From positions 71,981,722 to 72,045,721 of the forward strand of contig NC_090696.1 in the NCBI RefSeq assembly GCF_040954835.1: DNA of 64,000 nt, given 5' to 3'. Shown here piece after piece: positions 56,692-64,000 of the stretch (positions are counted from its first letter, which is position 1; each line of letters starts with the position of its first letter). The notes beneath the pieces were generated by a model. The model was not told the origin of the DNA and made no database searches. It saw only the letters and a list, made by a program, of their open reading frames with translations. The position numbers and the translations under genes are program-made. This DNA comes from Lepisosteus oculatus (Eukaryota; Chordata; Actinopteri; Semionotiformes; Lepisosteidae).

Positions 56692-59600
56692 ATGTTTCTT
56701 GAGGTAAACTTATTTTTTTCATTATTTCACTGGCAGTTGCTTCTGATCAAAGCTGTTACAGCCTGGCATGATTTGGACAACAGCGAGTATGACTGCTGGC
56801 CTTTAGAAAAACCCGACGAATTTAATATGATTGATTGTGGAGGTAAGCCCTTTTTATTGATAAATGTATTGATTAACCACGTTACAATCTTTCTATTTTT
56901 CGTGTCCTACACTTTCATGTCTTAAAAAGTCGTGAAGTTATAGACAAAGCTACTGTAAATGTTCGTGTTTTTCTATATTTACATCAGTATGTCATCGACA
57001 CATAACATTATCACGTTCGGTATGCATTTAACATAATTAAATGGCGTGTTTAATGATGATTTAAAACGTTTTTAATTAAACTAAAGCTACTGTTCCTTCT
57101 CCGCAGAATTATTATATTGAAGATTTGGTAAATGATGTTAGGTTTTCGCTTTTAAAAGCTTGAAAGTCCTACATGAATGAGTGAATAAGAGGAAATTATT
57201 TTTTCGGAACATAAATTATATATGATATCAGGATGTGTTTGTGTAAGAGTGATCCTCAGTAAAAAGGTTTGCATGATTGATTACCTGTTCTGGCAAAAAC
57301 TCTTTTATTGCGTGTGTTTTTAGAATTAGTTTTTCGTTGATCGTGCCTTTCATCTTAATTATTATTTCATTTGTAAGTTTTTTTAAAAAAAGAACATCTG
57401 AATTTGTTATTTATATTCAAAATGTCTGTCGGTGCGCTAACTATCTAAACGCATGATGTTAAAAATCGGACCAAAAGCTGTAAGCTTCTGAGAAGACACA
57501 GAGGATGGAAAGCCTGTCGCGGAAGACAGAGCTGAAAATATTGATTTTACAGACTGTACATTCTGCTTTGTTTACACACAAAAACACCACTATATATATA
57601 TATTAATCGTGGTGCGTGACTTCGGAAAGCTGGATATTTCACGAGATTATGGATGTTGTCTCATTTAAAATATATTTTACTTAGTGACGATTCCTCCTTG
57701 TTTTCCAGTGAAATTTAACATGAAGTATGCTATGATAACTAGTAATTTTCTACATTCTGGAAAAACATCATGGAAATTTATTTATTCTGGAGTTTAATTT
57801 ATTAAAAAAAACTAGAGGTGGGAAGTTAAAAAAAGATACGTAGCATTGTCTTAGAATAAAGGCAGCTCTTGAACAGATTTGTGATCAGTTGTCATGATTT
57901 GTCATGAATTATAACAATATTCTCCTTTATCAAAAGCCCGTTTGTCCGACTGCACTGACAAACTCTTGAACGGTATTCTTTTAGCGCAATTTCTCAACCT
58001 GGTGTTACTTCATTTGTTCACTAGGTGGCAGCTATATTTTCTTCCCGCTCTGGCCTGTCATTCTCAATTGATAATTGTGCCTATAATCTGCCTATAATCT
58101 TGATGAACATCAAGAATTTGAATATTATATAACAGCACTAATCAGCTCCTCACATGATGCACAGTGGGGTTCAAAGTAACTACTTTGATTGTTTTGTTAA
58201 ATATAATTTAAAGAAAACAACAACAACAACAACAACATTACCATAACCTACCCCCAGATTGGTGGCAATTCAAAGTAATGAGTAATATGACAAGGCAGCA
58301 AGTTTTCTGTGATAAATGCCTAATGCAACTGCCACAAGAAACAGCACATGTCGATAAAGGCTGTGTGTGTTAGGAGGAGCCAGGGTCATTTTTTGGATAA
58401 GGCCTTTCTCAAGGCCGTGTGGAGTCCGGGGTGGTCCGTCACCTTTGCCAGCTCTTTCCCGCCGAGTGCTCCCCCCCCCCCGGCCCCTGCAGTGACTTGT
58501 TCCCCCCGCTGTGCAGGACTCGAGATGGCCTGGGTGCACAGGCCTCCGGAGAAGGTGGTCAGCGGGGAGGAGTTCAACGTCACCTACGCGGCCGTCGCGC
58601 AGGACAGCTTCTACGAGTGGGCTGTGAAGAATGATATCCTCTCCCACAGGTGTCCTGTCCCTTGTCTTTGCAGTGCACCCTGGGGTATGAAACGGGCCGG
58701 GCAGGTAGACGGCCGGCCTTTGTTGAATTAAAATCAACGTTTCTATAGGGATCAGAGTTTGATTTCGAAATAGAGGGATGGCCATAAGGCCATACAGATA
58801 CTTACCGATGTTGTGTGAAATGGGGAGGACAGATGGGCAGGACAGTGGTTGGCATTGCTGCCTCACAGCGCTGGGGCTCTGGGTTCAAATCCAGACCCGG
58901 GGTGCTGTCTGTGGTGGAGTTTGCATGTTCTTCTCATGTTCATGTGGGTTTCCTCCAGGTGCTCCAGTTTCCTCCCACAGTCCAAAGACATACCGGAAGG
59001 TTAATTGTCCCTAGTGTGAGTGTGTGTCTGTGTGTGCCCTGTGATGGACTGGAGTCCTGCCCAGGGCGTACCCCACCTTGTGCCTGTTACTTGCCAGGAT
59101 AGGCTCTGGCTCACATGTGACCCTAATTTGGAAGAAGGGGTTAGCAAATGGATGGATGGATGGGGAGGCCAGATAATGAAGAGAGTCGAGCGCACCTGGG
59201 GTTAAGACCAAGTGGTGACACATTTTGTGTGTGCTGTTTTTTTTCCCCCTGTGATCATCAGCAATGCCTCAGCTGCCAAAGAGTTTTGTGAAGGACACGA
59301 GTGCCCGCCGAACTGGAAAGATGCCAACGGGGAAAACTGCTGCATTCATCATGCCAACATCCACTCCTGCCCCCTGGCGTTCATGGTACGAAAGAGCCCC
59401 TGAAGTAGTGTGAGAGAAGTAGCCAACACTTTCCAATTTTCTGTATAATGTGCTTCCAAAAGTTGCTTTGTCTAAACTACTTCCACTGTTATGCAGAAAA
59501 TAGCAGATGAAAATCCCAAACTTTGGGACTGGAATTAAAATAATGCCAAATGTTCTTTGGGAACATCATTCCCAAGAACAATAATGAAAATTGAACTTTG

Positions 59601-62600
59601 TTGTTGTAGACAGAAAAGTTTGTAACTGTCTTTAAGAACGATACAGTAGGTCAAGTGCCGTTTTCTTGTTTTTTTCATCTTTGTGTTCTGCCTCCATTTC
59701 CTCTGAAACAGGTGAAAGGGGGGATTTGTGGTCCCTGGATTCCAGATGATGGCAGGATTTTCACCCACACTCTGTCTGCTGCTGGCAAAATGACTCAGAC
59801 CAACTGGACTGCTAAGGTACCTCTGTGTAAACAACACAATAGATACACGTACTGTAAAAGCTCCTGAGTCAAATTCAGACAACACGGCCTTTTAAAGTTT
59901 ATTGTTCAGACAGGAGACTGCAAGTTCACTGATTCTGTCTCAGAGTGTGTGGATTATCTCTAATGAGCAGCTCATACGATTCGACTTCCTCAAATGGGTC
60001 TCAGCAAATAGCGTTAACCTGATGTTTTTAGTTAAAATACAATCAGAAAACACATTATTGAGGCTTAATCCAGAATATTACTGTAAATGTGTCTAGTTGT
60101 CTGTTTTTTTGCCTTTTAGGTATTTATAAGCTAAGTTACAAAACTGGAGGATTTTTAGAGGGGAGATGTCCAACTTTTGATACTTAAAATACAATTTTTT
60201 GCATTTTATTATGTGGTCTCCTTGTATTTTGACTGTATCACTCACATTCTAAAGAGTTATTAAAAACACCACAAATTAGTACAGGAACCAATGGAGTTTA
60301 TTTATTTTGAATGCTTCTCGTTATAAAAGTAAATGGCAGGTTTAGGTATCAGGACTAAATTAATTACTGTTGAGAATATATTTTCCAGTATTCTTTCCAG
60401 TATATCAGTATAAGCATGCAAAGTGATGCAGGTAACATTTCAGAGGTGCTTTTTTATACTCATTTTCAGAGTGTTCCAACTACATTAGAAGGGAAGGGGT
60501 ACGGAAATTCAATTTTAGTTTAACATAAGCAGTGCTTTCTAGTCATACTGTAGCTTGCATGCATGCAAAGTGTGATTTGGTTGCATTTTCTTTTTGTCTT
60601 GACTGTCAACATCTCACAGTTACTTCTTTTGATGTTGTGCAATTTATAAGAATTCAAATGTCTTCCATTTTGGTCTGAGATACATTTTTGCTTTACAATA
60701 TCTATTTTAAGGACATGTTGTAAACGTTTCTGAAGACTATCCCTTGTTTGTATCCCTGTGGTGGTCATTAATGATAACACAATACAAAGAGCGTTTCCCC
60801 TTTCCAGGAATCAAAGCTGCAGGTGTTTCAGACATGACATCTTGCTTGTTTTCAAGTTCCATTTTGAACATATGTACATTTAGTTTTTGCTTTGAAAATT
60901 GGTGCAGAAATGCTACTAAGATCGTCTCGTGATATAAGGTAGAAATTGTGCACATCTTTCCATTAAAGTGATTATTAAAGAATTTTGCAAGAATAAGGAA
61001 AAATTATTAGCTACTTGCAAATCATTAAGCTAAATACAGCCATGTCTCCCACATGAAGCTGGTTTGCTCTCGGGCCCAGTGTAAGAAATGATCTGTGCTA
61101 CTATTAAATCATTTCATATTTTACTCACTTTATTATAAGTTATTAGAATTCATCACTGACTTCTAAATTAACCTTCTAAGGTCCAATATAATTCCTAAAA
61201 TGTAAAAAGTGAATTCATCTCAACATGTAAAGCTTAGGGATGGGCAACAGTTTTATATGACGGTGTGAATTAGTACACAGGGCCTGCGGATATGCTAATG
61301 TAAAATAAAGGGAAAAAACAAAATGTGACAGTACTTAACTAGAAGACCACTGCATGATCAGACAACTGATCAGACATTGTCTGATACAGCTATGGTCAAT
61401 AACAAATATGCAAATTTGTTTTCTGGAGATTTGCTGACTCCGTAAATGTCTGACTATTTAAATGCATAATTCAATTAAAAATTATATATATTAGAGTTTT
61501 ACTTAGAAAAAGAGTAGGTACCTATCCATTATTCCAATTGTGTTTTTCGCACTATTTACTGATGTTTGAAATGCATTTCTTTCCATCACATTTGGCGGAG
61601 ACTTATGCATCATTTATCATCAATTGTGAATGCATGTTTAATTCAGAAAAGAATAACTATCTAATCAATTTTGTTTTCCAGCTAATTAGTGACAAGGTTA
61701 GGAAATCTTCAAACTGCTACACAGCATATGTGATCCCTCTACTGTCAGAGAAGGAATTTACATTGTTTTGGTTTGTCATATAGAAATAGACATTCGGTAA
61801 AACAGGTGTTTTTTTTAGATATATGGATTTAGCCCAATATGAATCAGAGTAAAAAAAAAAACCCTTTTACACATTTTTGGCTCATGACTGATGAAGCCTT
61901 TGTGTTGCTGTGTTTGCAGGTGGTGCTGATTCATGTGGGGGTCACCTCACTGATTGCTCATATCCGGGTGGGAAAGATGCAGGTGGCTTTAGAAGCCAAG
62001 ACCACAGTCTTGCCAGCTATAGGTACTGTCGAAACGAGCAGCCAATTCCCCAGTTCCCTTCCGCCTTTCACAAGAGGTAGCCCTGACCTCTCTGAGTGTC
62101 TGTGCAGTGAGCAGACATGCATACACAGAACTGGCACTTCTAGGGAGTTTATTTCTTCCCATTATTGAGAAAGAAAGACTTGTAAAGCTAGAAAACGTAT
62201 AATAGAACTTGAAAATCCCGATGCTGTCTAAATGAAATAAATCTTTGCCTAGGGTGGAATATTCAAAGATATATAATGAATGATTTATACATTACAACAC
62301 ATGTCTGATATAGGAAAGCATGATGATCATATCAAAACCTGGGTGTGCCTGCATGAACTTCTAAAAAATATATGAACACAGGCTTTGTTAAATACTCTGA
62401 CAGATGTTTAATTTTCTTGATTTTTTTCACTTTTAGAACATCTAAGATTAATGGGGATCAAACCTTACTTGAGAAACAGCTGTTGTACAATTCACATAAA
62501 TAAATGATGTTATTAGTTAGGATTTTGGTCCATTACAGCGAAGAAGCACAACTTTCTTGGTGTGTTTTATAAAACGGTAGACCAGTACAGACCAAGATGC

Positions 62601-63580
62601 TGTTACTCTGTTGGGCATAAAATGGGCATTCATAGTTGAGGTCCCTTAGAAGAGGGAATTAAATTCAAGTTGTTGTTATGTGTTGCTTTTTGTAAAGATT
62701 TCATTAGCATAGTAAAGACTAGCACGAGTATACACTATTAACAGTTAACCATGACCTCCAGCTTTGAGAAATGGTGATTTTAATTCCTGTTAATCGTGTC
62801 TCTAACATGTGAGGCTCTTGACATGCGAGGCTTGAACTTGAACTTGAACTTTATTGCCATATGTAACCGGTACTGGTACAATGGAATTCTTACTTACAGA
62901 AAGTCTCTCGATTGTAAAACAAGTGTAAAAAACAAAACAAAGTGCAAACAGTGCATCAAGACAATGTACAAACAAACAGTAGACAATGTGCAAGTAAACA
63001 TGCAGACAGTTTGAATGTAAACAATACAGACGTGTAAACAATGACTGGAGACGTACAATAAATAAATTACAATGAGGTAGATGGTGATGGTGTAGGTGTG
63101 GTCCGAGGGGGATGGCTAAATGTGTTCGCCAGTCTCACTGCTTGTGGATAGAAGCTATTGAAGAATCTGGTGGTCAGTGTCCGTATGCTCTTGTATCTCT
63201 TGCCTGAGGGCAGTGGGGTGAAGAGCTCATGCCCGGGGTGGTGACTGTCCTCTGTGATGGCCAGAATTCTACCACGGCAGCGGTCCTCATAGAGCTGTTT
63301 AATCTCGGTGAGACCGCAGCCGATGGGCTATTAACAGTTAACCAAGAACTCCCGCTTTGAGCCATTCAACACTTCGGCAGTACAACAGAAAATGCATTAG
63401 GCCAGTCTGTGACCGTGCCTGTGTCCCCCTGCAGTCTGTGGAGACGGCGTGTGCGAGGAGGAAGAGATCTGCTCCACCTGCCCGGCAGACTGTGGGGAAT
63501 GTCCCATGACCGCGTCCATCAAGGTTGCAATTTGTCTCCCCATCGCGTTCATTTTTGTCGGCTTTATCTTCATAGCTGTG
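56692..63580 (+). CDS. Unrecognised receptor-like single-pass membrane protein, 5' part (six exons seen)
   Basis: I do not recognise this protein. Exons with closing phases: 56692-56842, 58517-58649, 59262-59385, 59712-59816, 61920-62022, 63435-63580; 762 bases, 254 codons with no stop, continuing past the window. Residues 1-24 look like a signal peptide (hydrophobic LFFSLF and QLLLI, cleavage after AVTA). The ectodomain (25 to about 233) is Cys-rich, with CEGHECPPNW, ENCCIHHANIHSC and sequons NVT, NAS and NWT. Residues 207-228 form CGDGVCEEEEICSTCPADCG plus EC, a small Cys knot seen in varied extracellular proteins. Residues 236-254 (VAICLPIAFIFVGFIFIAV) are a transmembrane helix, so the cytoplasmic part lies to the right. 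It could be a receptor kinase or receptor guanylate cyclase, but no kinase or cyclase sequence is visible. Confidence 0.8.
56843..58516. other. Intron 1 of the unrecognised gene
   Basis: AT-rich; includes a (CAA)n run near 58,218-58,237 and a C run near 58,471-58,480 just before the acceptor. Nothing else recognised. Confidence 0.5.
58838..59170 (+). repeat. tRNA-derived SINE-type interspersed repeat, copy 2
   Basis: Same family as 21140-21465: CTGCCTCACAGCGCTGGGGC, TCTGGGTTCAAATCCAGACC, GGTTTCCTCCAGGTGCTCCA, GATGGACTGGAGTCCTGCCC and a GGATGGATGGATG end. It lies in intron 2 of the unrecognised gene. Confidence 0.8.
59817..61919. other. Intron 4 of the unrecognised gene (2.1 kb)
   Basis: AT-rich non-coding sequence without recognisable repeats or genes. 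Confidence 0.5.
62023..63434. other. Intron 5 of the unrecognised gene, carrying a LINE fragment
   Basis: Contains the inverse LINE fragment 62822-63327 and a pair of about 34-base direct repeats at 62735-62768 and 63328-63361 around it. Confidence 0.6.
62822..63327 (-). mobile_element. 5'-truncated LINE with (TTCAAG)n tail, reverse orientation
   Basis: On the minus strand a coding relic (63070-63327) reads RTLTTRFFNSFYPQAVRLAN, typical of the C-terminal end of fish non-LTR retrotransposon ORF2. A 3' UTR follows, identical in layout to 50772-50997, ending in TTCAAG hexamers. The clade (L2, Rex or CR1-like) is not resolved. Confidence 0.8.
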
Positions 63581-64000
63581 GTGAGTGGCCTTATTCTGGA
63601 TGTTTCACCTTGGTCTGGCCTTTTCTGACTTACCATGTGCTTGCCTCATATTCTGCTTGGAAGGCATATCAAGAAATCAGCCGCCCCCTAATTAATATTA
63701 GCATGAAACAGAATGGAGAAATATTTAATGACTTTATTAATATGGTAATCCATAACCAAATAATATATTTTACTATACTTGCACAAGAAAACAGTGCTGT
63801 TTATCCATTTTGTTGTTTTATAATTACATTAAGTTCGAACCCCTCTCTTGGCATGTAATAACTGGTGTTAATATAACAGTGTATACTGTATGTTTAAATT
63901 TATCCAATTGTATTTTCCCCTTTTCAATTTTGTTTACATATAAAACTTGTGTTCTAACATCTATAATGATCAATATGTTGACACATATATCACAACACTT
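63581..64000. other. Start of next intron of the unrecognised gene (window end)
   Basis: Follows the donor GTGAGT at 63581. AT-rich, with no further exon visible before the window ends. Confidence 0.6.

Noticed and set aside
58270-58866. Long open frame on the minus strand (198 codons)
   Set aside because: It overlaps exon 2 of the receptor-like gene and part of a SINE on the other strand, has no family resemblance, and arises from G+C-rich exon sequence.
59550-59582. Imperfect palindrome GTTCTTTGGGAAC...GTTCCCAAGAAC-like in an intron
   Set aside because: Short and isolated with no partner copies; similar palindromes occur by chance in DNA of this composition.

Overview
The window is vertebrate nuclear DNA, most likely from a ray-finned fish and possibly a non-teleost such as a gar or bowfin. 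The evidence is spliced genes with GT-AG introns, vertebrate-specific proteins, about 60% A+T, and fish-type repeats (5S-rRNA-derived SINE, tRNA-derived SINEs, L2/CR1-like LINE tails, a hAT relic). The species call is inference. All exon models were assembled by eye from splice sites, reading phase and protein family knowledge.

Layout. (1) 1-24,050, + strand: the 3' part of SVEP1 (polydom), 17 coding exons giving 29 sushi/CCP domains, three EGF domains and a short basic tail, ending at 23,736. (2) 25,658-31,850, - strand: complete thioredoxin (TXN), five exons, 105 aa, with a TATA box and an antioxidant-response-type element upstream; it is tail-to-tail with SVEP1. (3) 32,000-39,100: a gene-poor stretch with SINE/LINE tails and locally duplicated low-copy blocks. 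(4) 39,123-50,000, - strand: complete prostaglandin reductase 1 (PTGR1), nine coding exons, 329 aa; a decayed hAT transposon with a ZBED-type zinc finger lies in its last intron. (5) 51,400-56,500: intergenic, with repeats. (6) 56,692 to beyond the right edge, + strand: six exons of a receptor-like single-pass membrane protein that I do not recognise. It has a signal peptide, a Cys-rich ectodomain and a transmembrane segment, and is cut by the window end.

Functional links. TXN and PTGR1 are cytosolic redox enzymes, both known NRF2 targets in mammals. SVEP1 is a secreted matrix ligand. The last gene would be a cell-surface protein. Nothing suggests a common pathway; the block looks like ordinary vertebrate synteny, since SVEP1, TXN and PTGR1 are all on human 9q31-32. 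Points worth a second look are the unidentified receptor-like gene, divergence of the SVEP1 integrin-binding segment, a changed C-terminal CCP set with a GC-AG intron, a snap-back repeat in TXN, and apparent enrichment of the heptamer TACTGTA/TACAGTA.
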